DNA of 10,063 nt from CAIYYX01 sp035530135 (GTDB lineage Bacteria > Pseudomonadota > Gammaproteobacteria > Burkholderiales > Rhodocyclaceae): assembly GCA_035530135.1 (NCBI GenBank), contig DATKVJ010000074.1:1-10063 (forward strand). The letters run 5' to 3'. Shown piece after piece: positions 1 to 6,757 of the stretch. Position 1 is the first letter of the stretch; every line of letters begins with the position of its first letter. The notes under the pieces were generated by a model. That model searched no databases. It was not told where the DNA came from and saw only the letters and a program-made list of their open reading frames with translations. A program made the translations under genes and the position numbers.

Positions 1-625
1 GAGCCTGACCCGGGCCTTGGAGGACGTCGGCGCCTCCAGCGATCTGGTTCGGGACGGTGAGACCGGGGAGTTTGCCATCTTGTCGGGCGGATATTCGCTG
101 ATCCTGCTCGATTTGGGCTTGCCGCACAAATCCGGATTCGATCTGCTGGAGGCGATGCGCACGAGGGGCGATCGCACGCCGCTGCTCATCATCACGGCGC
201 GGGACGAAATCGATGATCGCGTGGCGGGTCTTGAATTGGGGGCCGACGATTATCTGATCAAGCCATTCGGGCTCAAGGAACTAATGGCGAGAATCCGGGC
301 GATCCTGCGGCGCAGCGACGGTCCTGCCGCAGCCACCGTCGGCAACGGCGAAATCACGCTGGATTTGGCGACGCGCATTGCGACCTATCGCGGCAAAGCC
401 CTGCCGCTTCCTGCCCGCGAGTTAGCCTTGCTGCAGGCGCTGGTCGATAGACCGGGAACGATTCTCTCCCGCGCCCAGATCGAAGCGCGGCTATACGCAA
501 TGAACGAAGTGGTTGAAAGCAACGCGGTCGACGTACTGATCCATTATCTGCGCAAGAAATTCGACAGCGAAATCATCCGCAACGTGCGCGGCGTCGGTTG
601 GATGGTGGTGAAGCATCCGTCATGA
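1..625 (+). CDS. OmpR/PhoB-family response regulator, 5' end cut off by the window edge
   Basis: DNA-binding response regulator of a two-component system. It receives a phosphoryl group from the kinase encoded next and binds promoters through a winged helix. The reading frame is open from base 2, and the first visible residues (SLTRALEDVG) already belong to receiver helix 1, so about 10-15 N-terminal residues lie upstream; the TTG at 17 is not a credible start. The phospho-acceptor Asp in LLDLGLP is encoded at 110-112. The switch Thr (LIITARDE) and conserved Lys (YLIKPF) follow. The C-terminal winged helix runs from about 350 to 615 and ends with the typical YLRKKF...IRNVRGVGWMV pattern. Closest in style to QseB/PmrA/TctD. 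Its TGA stop (623-625) overlaps the kinase ATG, which implies translational coupling. The regulon cannot be read from the sequence; the receptor/phosphodiesterase operon downstream is the nearest candidate target. Confidence 0.93.
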   Translation, partial: SLTRALEDVGASSDLVRDGETGEFAILSGGYSLILLDLGLPHKSGFDLLEAMRTRGDRTPLLIITARDEIDDRVAGLELGADDYLIKPFGLKELMARIRAILRRSDGPAAATVGNGEITLDLATRIATYRGKALPLPARELALLQALVDRPGTILSRAQIEARLYAMNEVVESNAVDVLIHYLRKKFDSEIIRNVRGVGWMVVKHPS

Positions 626-1938
626 ATTCGCTGAAGCAGCAACTCATTTTTTGGCTGATCGGGCTCTTGACCGCGGTCGGGGCGCTGGCCGGCGGCATTT
701 CCTATCATTTCGCGCTGCAGGAAGCGAACAGACTGCTCGATCACCAGCTGCTCCAGATCGCCCGCAGCGTCGACGAAGGTTCGCAATTGCCGGCGATGCA
801 GGCCAGATTCAGCAAGGAAAGCAAGGAGGATAAGGAGAGGGATTTCGTCATCCAGGTCTGGGTCGAGAATGGCCCGGCCCGCTCCTCCCGTCCCGGCTTT
901 GATCTTCCCCGAATGGCGGTATCCGGATTTTCGGATTTGTCCTCGAGCAAATCGAGGTGGCGAGTTTATACGTTGATCCATCCGCAGCGCACGGTGCAGG
1001 TTTCGCAAGGAGAAGCGGTTCGGCGCGAAATTGCCAGCCGTTCCGCCATGCGCGTGCTGTTTCCCGTCGCCGTGCTGATTCCGCTTTCCTGGCTGCTGGT
1101 CGGTGTCGTGGTCAGTCGCCTGCTGCGGCCGCTGGCATCGGTCACCGAGGCGGCCATCCATCGGGACGTGGCGAGCCGCACACCGCTTCCCGTTGAAAAT
1201 GTTCCTGAGGAAGCCGTCCCGCTGATACGGGCCATCAACGATCTCATCGCGCGACTGGGTACGGCGCTCGAACTGCAGCGCCAATTCCTAGCGGATGCGG
1301 CGCACGAATTGCGTACCCCGCTGGCTGCGCTTCAGCTGCAGATCGAGAATCTGTCGCTGAATCGCTCGCCCGAGGATCTCGGCGTCAGGATCGAGGAGAT
1401 GAGGCGCGGATCGCTGCGAGCGTCGCATCTTGTCAGCCAGTTGCTCAAGGTCGCGCGCTATGAAGCTCAGGACAAGCCCGTGGTTCGCCGCGAGCTCGAG
1501 CTGGATACCCTGGTGAAGGCCTGCATTGCCGACTTCATTCCCCTCGCCGATCATCGCGGCATCGATTTCGGCATGATTCGTGATGAGACCGCGATCATCA
1601 TGGGCAACCCCGAAGACCTGCGCATATTGATCGGCAATCTGATCGACAACGCCATCCGCTATACGCCCGAGGGCGGGAAGGTGGATGTCAGCGTAGACGT
1701 TTCAGGCCCAGAAGTGGTCGTCGAGATCCTGGATACCGGGCCCGGAATCCCGCCTTTCTTGCTGCCGCGCGTATTCGATCGCTTCTTTCGTGCCGCGGGT
1801 CAGGATAATGAAGGCAGCGGCATTGGGCTGGCCATCGTGAAGGCGATCGCGCAGCGCGAGTCGGTCGAGGTGCTGCTCGCGAACAGGCGGGATGGGCACG
1901 GCCTGAGCGCCCGCATCCTCTTCCGCCTGACGGACTAG
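622..1938 (+). CDS. Sensor histidine kinase (QseC/TctE-like), partner of the preceding response regulator
   Basis: Inner-membrane sensor kinase of 438 residues. It autophosphorylates on His and passes the phosphate to the regulator encoded just upstream. The ATG at 622 is chosen because it overlaps the regulator stop (ATGA) and leads directly into the first membrane helix; an in-frame TTG at 598 would only add eight residues that overlap the regulator. TM1 spans about residues 8-30. A periplasmic sensing segment of about 110 residues follows, with no recognisable ligand domain. TM2 spans about 143-167, followed by a HAMP-like linker. The H-box is HELRTP with phospho-acceptor His228. The ATPase domain has an N-box with Asn339 and Asn343 (NLIDNAIRYTPEGG), a G1 box DTGPGIP from residue 371, an F-box around residue 385 (FDRFF) and a G2 box GSGIGLAIV from residue 398. 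All catalytic boxes are intact and the length is normal. The signal sensed is unknown. Confidence 0.94.
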   Translation: MNSLKQQLIFWLIGLLTAVGALAGGISYHFALQEANRLLDHQLLQIARSVDEGSQLPAMQARFSKESKEDKERDFVIQVWVENGPARSSRPGFDLPRMAVSGFSDLSSSKSRWRVYTLIHPQRTVQVSQGEAVRREIASRSAMRVLFPVAVLIPLSWLLVGVVVSRLLRPLASVTEAAIHRDVASRTPLPVENVPEEAVPLIRAINDLIARLGTALELQRQFLADAAHELRTPLAALQLQIENLSLNRSPEDLGVRIEEMRRGSLRASHLVSQLLKVARYEAQDKPVVRRELELDTLVKACIADFIPLADHRGIDFGMIRDETAIIMGNPEDLRILIGNLIDNAIRYTPEGGKVDVSVDVSGPEVVVEILDTGPGIPPFLLPRVFDRFFRAAGQDNEGSGIGLAIVKAIAQRESVEVLLANRRDGHGLSARILFRLTD

Positions 1939-2108
1939 AGAGCCTTCGTCGGCAGCGCCCGGCTCCAGGCTGATTCTCCGTCCGCTCTTCGGTCATTGCC
2001 TCTGCAACCATACGGTAACAATTGATTCACCTTGCCCTAAGTCTCGGTGCGTACTTTGCTCGGACGCCGTATTGAATTCAACCCACACCGATCAAGGGAG
2101 TCAGGCAG
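1939..2108. promoter_or_regulatory. Intergenic region between the sensor kinase and the TonB-receptor operon; likely holds the receptor promoter
   Basis: These 170 bases separate the two-component pair from the receptor gene and are noticeably more AT-rich from about 2010 onward. I see no convincing sigma-70 pair with proper spacing and no T-tailed terminator hairpin after the kinase stop. Visible elements are a perfect 10-bp palindrome TTGAATTCAA at 2072-2081 and the related but non-palindromic TTGATTCA at 2022-2029. Either could be an operator, for example for the adjacent response regulator, but this is inference. No clear Fur box or PhoB box was recognised by eye. Confidence 0.4.
2094..2100 (+). 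promoter_or_regulatory. Ribosome binding site of the TonB-dependent receptor gene
   Basis: AAGGGAG lies 8 bases before the ATG at 2109. It is a good match to the Shine-Dalgarno consensus and fixes that ATG as the start. Confidence 0.75.
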
Positions 2109-4271
2109 ATGAACAGGCAAAGCGATTTTCGCGTCAAGCTTCTCGTGCAGTTGGTCTTGAGCACTTTCCTGGTGACGGGCGCGGACGCTTCGTTCGCGCA
2201 AAATGCCGACGATGTGGCCAGGGTGCAAGTCACCGGCGCCGGCATCGACAGCCCGGAGTCGGCCCCCTATCAGGCGCCGACACAGGGGTCTCTCATCGCC
2301 ACCCAGCCCCAGTCGATCATCAGCCAGCATTACATCGAGGAAAATGCCGCCGCCGCGGCCAATTACACCGACATCGCGCAAATCGCGCCGAGCGTATGGA
2401 GCATCGATCCGAACGGCCCCGGCATGATGGAATCGCAATCGGGCGGACCCTACCTGAGGGGCTTTGCCAACGGGCAATACAACGTCACCTTCGACGGCAT
2501 CCCCTGGGGCGATTCGAACGACTTCACGCAACACTCCACTTCCTACTTCATGCCCCAGGACACGGGCACTATCGTCGTCGATCGCGGCCCGGGAGACGCC
2601 AGCAATGTCGGCAACGCCACCTTCGGCGGCACCATGGCAGTCTCGTCGAAAAACCCCAAGGCAGATACGGCCATCACGCCTTATACCTCCTTCGGAAGTT
2701 TCAATACGCATCTGCTGGGCGCCGAATTCGATTCCGGCCAGATGAAGAACTACGGCGACGCCAGCATGTTCATCGACTACAAGAACTTCACCACCGACGG
2801 CTATCTGACCGACGCTCATCTGAGGCGCGGCAACCTGTTCGTGAAATTCGTCAAGCCGGTCTCGGACAACACGCTGCTGACCGTCGTTAGCATGCAGAAC
2901 AAACTGCACCAGAACGTGCCCCAAGGGACGACGCTCGCAAACTTGCAGAAGTACGGCCGGAATTACGGCCTGAACAACGACCCCACCAGCCAGGACTACT
3001 TCGGCTACAACTACGACGACATCACCAGCGACTTCGAATATCTCGGCCTGAAATCGCATCAAGGCCTCTGGAAGGTGGACAACAAGCTCTACACCTATGC
3101 CTACTACCACAACGGTTACTATGGCGCCGATCTCGGCGGCGCACAGCCGAACGGCACCAGTTACGGCGCCAACAATGTTCCGGGATTCAAGATGTACATG
3201 AATTACCGCTCTTACGGCGATTTGCTGCGTCTTTCCAGAGCGATAGGACAGGGAAATCTGAACCTCGGCGCCTGGGTCGACCATCAGACCAACAGCCGTG
3301 CCGAGTGGGCTGTCGATTACACGCTGGGCGGAGCGATCGACCCGGCCTCGGGCAACGGCGGCTACACCAGGTTGATGAACGACACGCTGACCACGCTCCA
3401 GCCTTATATCGACTACGCGTGGAGGGCATCGGAGGCGCTGACCATCACGCCCGGCCTGAAATACGTGTCCTTCCGCCGCACGCTGGACGCGGCGGTCAAC
3501 CAGAAGACCGGCCTGCCTTACAACGGCGGGCAAACCTGGACCAAGGTCTTGCCGGCATTGACCGCCCACTATGCGATCGAGAAGAACTGGGCGGCCTATG
3601 TGCAGTTGGCCAAGGGCTTCCAGGCGCCCAATCTCAATTCCTTCTATAAGGTAAACCCGGATCTCGGTACGCTCAATCCGGAAGAGACTATGAACTATCA
3701 GCTCGGCACGACCTGGGCGAGCAGACGGCTCGCCTTGTCGGCCGACGTCTATCAAATCGACTTCAAGAACAAGATCGTCTCTTCGCCCAGCGGCAACGGC
3801 ACGATTTTCTCCAACGCCGGCGGCGCCACCTACAAGGGCGTGGAGGGCGAGGGCACCTATTACGTCGGTGCGGGCTTCAGCCTCTACGGCAATTACTCGC
3901 TCAACAGCGCCAAGGACAAGACCAACAACCAGTGGCTGCCCAATACCCCGAAGACCACGGCGGCGGCGGGCGTGACCTACAATCAGGGATCGCTCTACGC
4001 ATCCCTGATGGCCAAGCACATCGGCTCCCGCTTCGGCGATACCGGTGAGACCATCCCCCTGGATCCCTACACCACGGTCAATTTTTCCTCCAGCTACAAG
4101 CTCAAGAATGTCGCCGGATGGGCCAAGGAAACCAAGCTCGGATTCCAGATCAATAACCTGTTCGACAAGCAGGACATCTACTCGCTGGGCACCTACGATG
4201 CCAACGGCAACCCGATGTACTTCACGCTTCCCGAGCGCAGCTATCAGCTGAGCCTCTCGGTCAGCCTGTGA
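2109..4271 (+). CDS. TonB-dependent outer-membrane receptor
   Basis: Outer-membrane beta-barrel transporter of 720 residues, powered through TonB-ExbB-ExbD. A signal peptide is visible: a basic N-terminus, a hydrophobic core (residues about 10-24) and a likely cleavage after ADASFA (residue 30). Residues 36-43 (VARVQVTG) look like a TonB box. The plug domain covers roughly residues 55-180, with the typical YLRGF, VTFDGIPWGD and VVDRGPGDASNVGNATFGGT segments. The rest is an aromatic-rich repetitive barrel with late features GFQAPNLNSFY, LNPEETMNYQLG and a terminal strand LPERSYQLSLSVSL. The last residue is Leu, not the usual aromatic residue. The length (about 690 mature) is normal. The ATG has a strong ribosome binding site. 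The next gene starts one base after the stop, so the two are very probably one operon, and an exported phosphodiesterase partner points to a phosphoester or a product of it as the substrate. No siderophore-specific signature was recognised; the substrate is unknown. Confidence 0.93.
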   Translation: MNRQSDFRVKLLVQLVLSTFLVTGADASFAQNADDVARVQVTGAGIDSPESAPYQAPTQGSLIATQPQSIISQHYIEENAAAAANYTDIAQIAPSVWSIDPNGPGMMESQSGGPYLRGFANGQYNVTFDGIPWGDSNDFTQHSTSYFMPQDTGTIVVDRGPGDASNVGNATFGGTMAVSSKNPKADTAITPYTSFGSFNTHLLGAEFDSGQMKNYGDASMFIDYKNFTTDGYLTDAHLRRGNLFVKFVKPVSDNTLLTVVSMQNKLHQNVPQGTTLANLQKYGRNYGLNNDPTSQDYFGYNYDDITSDFEYLGLKSHQGLWKVDNKLYTYAYYHNGYYGADLGGAQPNGTSYGANNVPGFKMYMNYRSYGDLLRLSRAIGQGNLNLGAWVDHQTNSRAEWAVDYTLGGAIDPASGNGGYTRLMNDTLTTLQPYIDYAWRASEALTITPGLKYVSFRRTLDAAVNQKTGLPYNGGQTWTKVLPALTAHYAIEKNWAAYVQLAKGFQAPNLNSFYKVNPDLGTLNPEETMNYQLGTTWASRRLALSADVYQIDFKNKIVSSPSGNGTIFSNAGGATYKGVEGEGTYYVGAGFSLYGNYSLNSAKDKTNNQWLPNTPKTTAAAGVTYNQGSLYASLMAKHIGSRFGDTGETIPLDPYTTVNFSSSYKLKNVAGWAKETKLGFQINNLFDKQDIYSLGTYDANGNPMYFTLPERSYQLSLSVSL

Positions 4272-4272
4272 G

Positions 4273-5766
4273 ATGAATCCGAGCGCTCTTAGGGTGATCG
4301 CCGGCGTGCTGCTGACGGCCCTGGCCGTCAGCAGCACGGCACAGGGAGTCAGGGTCGACGGCATCGAGCGCGTGTTGCTGATCAGCGTCGATGGCATGCA
4401 CGCGCTCGATCTGCGCGACTTTTCCGCCGGCCATCCGCGCTCCGCGCTGGCCCGGCTCGCCAAGACCGGGATCACCTACACGCAGGCGCACACGGTCAGC
4501 CCCGCCGACTCCTTTCCGGGGCTGCTGGCGCTGACCACCGGCGGCACGCCGGCGGTCACCGGCGTGTATTACGACGAGAGCTATGACCGCCGCCTGTCGC
4601 CGCCGGGCAGCGGCTGCCGGCGGCAGGGAACATCGGTCATCTACGACGAATCCATCGACGCTCCCGGCGCCGAGTCGGGCGAGCCGGCGCTGAACGCCGC
4701 TCTCCTGCCGCTGGATCCGAAGGGCTGCAGGCCCGTCTATCCCCATTCCTATTTGCGCGTCAATACGGTGTTCGAAGTCATCCGGGAGGCTGGCGGCCAC
4801 ACCGCCTGGATCGACAAGCATCCGGTCTATGAGATCTTGAACGGACCGAGCGGGCGCGGCGTGGAGGATCTGTACACCCCGGAGATCGGCGCGAATTTCG
4901 AAGGACTGGAGGGCAGGCACGGCGACAAGATCACCGCCTCGATCGACCGGACCGAGCGCTACGACCAGGCCAAGGTCGGCGCGCTGATCGACGAGATCCA
5001 CGGCTTGCGGCACGACGGGAAAACGGCGGCACCGGTACCGACGCTCTTCGGCCTCAACCTGCAGGCGGTGAACGTGGGCCAGAAGCTGGCAGGCTACCGG
5101 GATGCCGACGGTCATCCGACGCGACGATTGGAAGCCGCCCTGGCTCATTGCGACGGGCTGATCGGCGAGATCGTTGCCGCCTTGCGGCAGAGGAAGCTCC
5201 TCGATTCGACCCTGCTCATCTTCACGGCCAAGCACGGCAACGGCCCGATCGACCCGAGGGCCCTGCGTCACGTCGATGCGCATGAAATCTCGGCGGTCGT
5301 AGAGCACTCGGCACCGGGCGCTCTGGCGCAGATCACACCCGACCAGGGCGCCCTGATCTGGTTGCGCGACCAGGCCAGGACGGCGACCGTCGCCCGCGCC
5401 CTGGAACGCCACGGCGAGCGCCTGGAGATCAGGCGGGTCCTTTACGGTCCGCGCCTGGCACTGCACTTCCCGTCGCCCAGCAGCGACTCCCGTAGCCCCG
5501 ATCTGATCGTCATTCCGAAGCGGGGCGTCATATACGCCAAGGCCGGGAACAAGAAGCGGGCCGAACACGGCGGCTTCGTCAGCGACGATACCCACGTCGC
5601 GTTGCTGATCGCTAACCCGCACTTGCACCGTGCCGGCGAGGTGATCCGGACGCCCGTATTCACCACCCAGGTGGCCCCCACCCTGCTGGCGTGCCTGGGC
5701 CTGTCGCCCGCCGCCCTGGAAGCCGTGGCACGACAGGGCACGCCGGTGCTGCCCGGGGTGGATTGA
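4273..5766 (+). CDS. Exported alkaline-phosphatase-superfamily protein (type I phosphodiesterase/nucleotide pyrophosphatase-like)
   Basis: Predicted periplasmic or secreted phosphoester hydrolase of 497 residues in the NPP-like branch of the alkaline phosphatase superfamily. Residues 1-24 form a signal peptide (hydrophobic core GVLLTALAV, likely cleavage after TAQG or nearby). Asp40 in LLISVDG is the first metal ligand. Ser80 in PADSFPG occupies the nucleophile position, where classical NPPs have Thr (TKTFP). TAKHGNGPID around 318-327 and AEHGG around 430-434 correspond to the later metal-binding motifs (His321, His432), followed by SDDTHVALL. In the first of these the Asp of the usual SDHG is Lys320. 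The expected D-x-x-G-H motif is not visible either; an N-rich segment FGLNLQAVN lies there. From memory, AKHG is characteristic of this subfamily, so it is probably not inactivation. The gene starts one base after the receptor stop with no good Shine-Dalgarno sequence, suggesting coupling. A strong inverted repeat covers codons 11-22. The substrate is unknown. Confidence 0.85.
   Translation: MNPSALRVIAGVLLTALAVSSTAQGVRVDGIERVLLISVDGMHALDLRDFSAGHPRSALARLAKTGITYTQAHTVSPADSFPGLLALTTGGTPAVTGVYYDESYDRRLSPPGSGCRRQGTSVIYDESIDAPGAESGEPALNAALLPLDPKGCRPVYPHSYLRVNTVFEVIREAGGHTAWIDKHPVYEILNGPSGRGVEDLYTPEIGANFEGLEGRHGDKITASIDRTERYDQAKVGALIDEIHGLRHDGKTAAPVPTLFGLNLQAVNVGQKLAGYRDADGHPTRRLEAALAHCDGLIGEIVAALRQRKLLDSTLLIFTAKHGNGPIDPRALRHVDAHEISAVVEHSAPGALAQITPDQGALIWLRDQARTATVARALERHGERLEIRRVLYGPRLALHFPSPSSDSRSPDLIVIPKRGVIYAKAGNKKRAEHGGFVSDDTHVALLIANPHLHRAGEVIRTPVFTTQVAPTLLACLGLSPAALEAVARQGTPVLPGVD
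4305..4338. repeat. Perfect 16-bp inverted repeat with 2-base centre inside the phosphodiesterase signal-peptide codons
   Basis: The left arm CGTGCTGCTGACGGCC (4305-4320) is exactly reverse-complementary to GGCCGTCAGCAGCACG (4323-4338), with CT between. In mRNA it would fold into a 15-bp stem with a four-base loop, beginning about 32 bases after the A of the start codon. It sits just downstream of the receptor/phosphodiesterase junction. No T-run follows, so it is not a standard intrinsic terminator. A role in tuning translation or mRNA processing between the two genes is inference. Confidence 0.85.
4599..4624. repeat. GC-rich imperfect inverted repeat within the phosphodiesterase gene
   Basis: The arms GCCGCCGGGCAGC (4599-4611) and GCTGCCGGCGGC (4613-4624) pair over 12 bases with one bulged G. 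It lies in coding sequence for a Pro/Gly/Arg-rich loop (PPGSGCRRQG). In GC-rich DNA this may be a by-product of codon choice. No function is assigned. Confidence 0.5.
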
Positions 5767-5851
5767 ACAGAGCACCGCGCTGACGCTGAATCTCGCCGAT
5801 GCCCGAGCGCTTTTTGAATGGGGCGGACTCAGGTGACCGTCCCGCCGCTTC
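5767..5851. terminator. Convergent intergenic region with a weak candidate hairpin
   Basis: These 85 bases lie between the ends of the plus-strand phosphodiesterase and minus-strand HAD genes, where termination in both directions is expected. GGCGGAC (5822-5828) pairs with GTCCCGCC (5839-5846) with one bulged C, but neither side is followed by a clear T-run. For the plus strand, AGCGC followed by TTTTT (5806-5815) could pair with GCGCT (5777-5781), a weak 5-bp stem with a long loop. A Rho-dependent terminator is equally possible. Confidence 0.25.
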
Positions 5852-6544
5852 TCAGGACGACAGATCCAGGGCGTGCAGCAGACGATCGGAAAAGTCGGCC
5901 GGCGATGCCGATATGACTTCGCGCGGCACCCCGAACTCCCGGGTCAGGCGGATGCTGTCCTCGAAGCCGTAGGCCACGACGAACGGGTGCATGCCGGCGC
6001 CGACGGCCGCGAGGTAGTCGCCCGACTCGTCGCCGCAAGCGTAGGCGCGCGCCGGATTGATGAAAAATCGTTCCCGGGCGAAGCGCAGATGCTTGGTCTT
6101 GTCCTCTCTCAGGGGAAGGCAAGCGACGTAGTCGAATTCGCCGATGTCGATGCCGTGCCGCAGAAACAGGCATTTCAGCGTTTCCTCGGGCGCCAGGGTG
6201 ATGTTTCGGGTCACCAGGCCGACACGGATGTCACCCGCCTTGAGCAGCTTGTGCAGCAGCGCCTCGATACCCGGATACAGCAAGGCCTCATGGCGATAGA
6301 CCTCGGTCAGCGTCACCAGCAGTTGCTTGCGGCTCTGCTTGCCGAATTGGCGCCGCAGATTGGTCGGAAACTCGCGCAGGCCGCCGAGATACTTCAACAG
6401 CTTGCGCCGCTTCTGAAAGCGCTCATGGTCGCCTATGGCCATGCCATGGCGCAGGAAGGTCTGCTCGATGGCGTGGAAGGCGTCGATGGTCGTGCCGTCT
6501 GCGTCCAGGATCACCAATCGCTCCCGATTCGAGTACCGAGTCAT
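5852..6544 (-). CDS. HAD-superfamily hydrolase (phosphoglycolate-phosphatase-like)
   Basis: Cytoplasmic haloacid-dehalogenase-type phosphohydrolase, 230 residues from the ATG at 6544. Motif I is LDADGTTID, with Asp14 as nucleophile and Asp16 as acid/base. Motif II is the Thr in GLVTRN (Thr112). A Lys in REDKTKH (about Lys149) fits motif III, and CGDESGDY (Asp172, Asp176) is motif IV for Mg binding. A helical cap of the C1 type fills residues about 20-95, rich in basic residues (RFQKRRKLLKYLGGLREFP). An alternative ATG at 6580 would add 12 residues. Neither start has a convincing ribosome binding site; 6544 is preferred because motif I then starts at the usual distance from the N-terminus. The gene is convergent with the phosphodiesterase and divergent from the glycosyltransferase operon, so its function is not implied by either. 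The substrate is unknown, though small phosphorylated metabolites are typical. The long plus-strand frame over the same region is an antisense shadow. Confidence 0.9.
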   Translation of the reverse strand: MTRYSNRERLVILDADGTTIDAFHAIEQTFLRHGMAIGDHERFQKRRKLLKYLGGLREFPTNLRRQFGKQSRKQLLVTLTEVYRHEALLYPGIEALLHKLLKAGDIRVGLVTRNITLAPEETLKCLFLRHGIDIGEFDYVACLPLREDKTKHLRFARERFFINPARAYACGDESGDYLAAVGAGMHPFVVAYGFEDSIRLTREFGVPREVISASPADFSDRLLHALDLSS

Positions 6545-6580
6545 ATCCGACAATGTAAGCCCCTTGCGTGACAGGCTCAT

Positions 6581-6757
6581 GAACAAGACTCGGCTGGCTC
6601 GCCGATCATGCCGCCGCCGCTGCCGTCTGCTCCCCCGACACAGCACCGGCTTGTCATCGCTGCGTAACCTGCTCGTCGCAGAATGCCTCGCCAGTGTCGC
6701 AGGCAGGCGAAGCAATCTTGAGGATCGCTGGCAGGCCCGCCGGAGCACAAGGAACGC
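6581..6757. promoter_or_regulatory. Divergent intergenic region between the HAD hydrolase and the glycosyltransferase operon
   Basis: About 177 bases (213 if the HAD gene starts at 6544) separate two divergent genes, so promoters for both should lie here. A TTGTCA at 6651-6656 resembles a -35 element on the plus strand, but no good -10 follows at 16-18 bases. CTGCG (6660-6664) and CGCAG (6677-6681) form only a short stem. I see no confident operator or riboswitch. Confidence 0.3.
6749..6754 (+). promoter_or_regulatory. Ribosome binding site of the glycosyltransferase gene
   Basis: AAGGAA lies three bases before the ATG at 6758. The spacing is short but usable, and it supports that ATG as the start. 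Confidence 0.55.

Noticed and set aside
1939..2036. Intrinsic terminator after the histidine kinase
   Set aside because: Only a 5-bp pairing (AGCCT with AGGCT) could be found and no T-run follows it.
2037..4475. Minus-strand open frame of about 812 codons opposite the TonB receptor
   Set aside because: It is an antisense shadow: the plus strand has a clear signal peptide, plug and barrel. The antisense peptide is low-complexity Val/Gly/Arg/Ala-rich with no recognisable domain. Avoidance of TTA, CTA and TCA codons in high-GC genes leaves such frames open.
4261..5775. Minus-strand open frame of about 504 codons opposite the phosphodiesterase
   Set aside because: Same antisense effect. The plus-strand protein has intact family motifs, and the antisense product has none.
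5873..6571. Plus-strand open frame of about 232 codons over the HAD hydrolase gene
   Set aside because: The minus strand carries all four HAD motifs in order. The plus-strand peptide has no recognisable domain and no ribosome binding site.
6581..6757. Possible small RNA or riboswitch before the glycosyltransferase operon
   Set aside because: Only short 5-bp stems are visible, with no conserved riboswitch core and no T-tailed hairpin.
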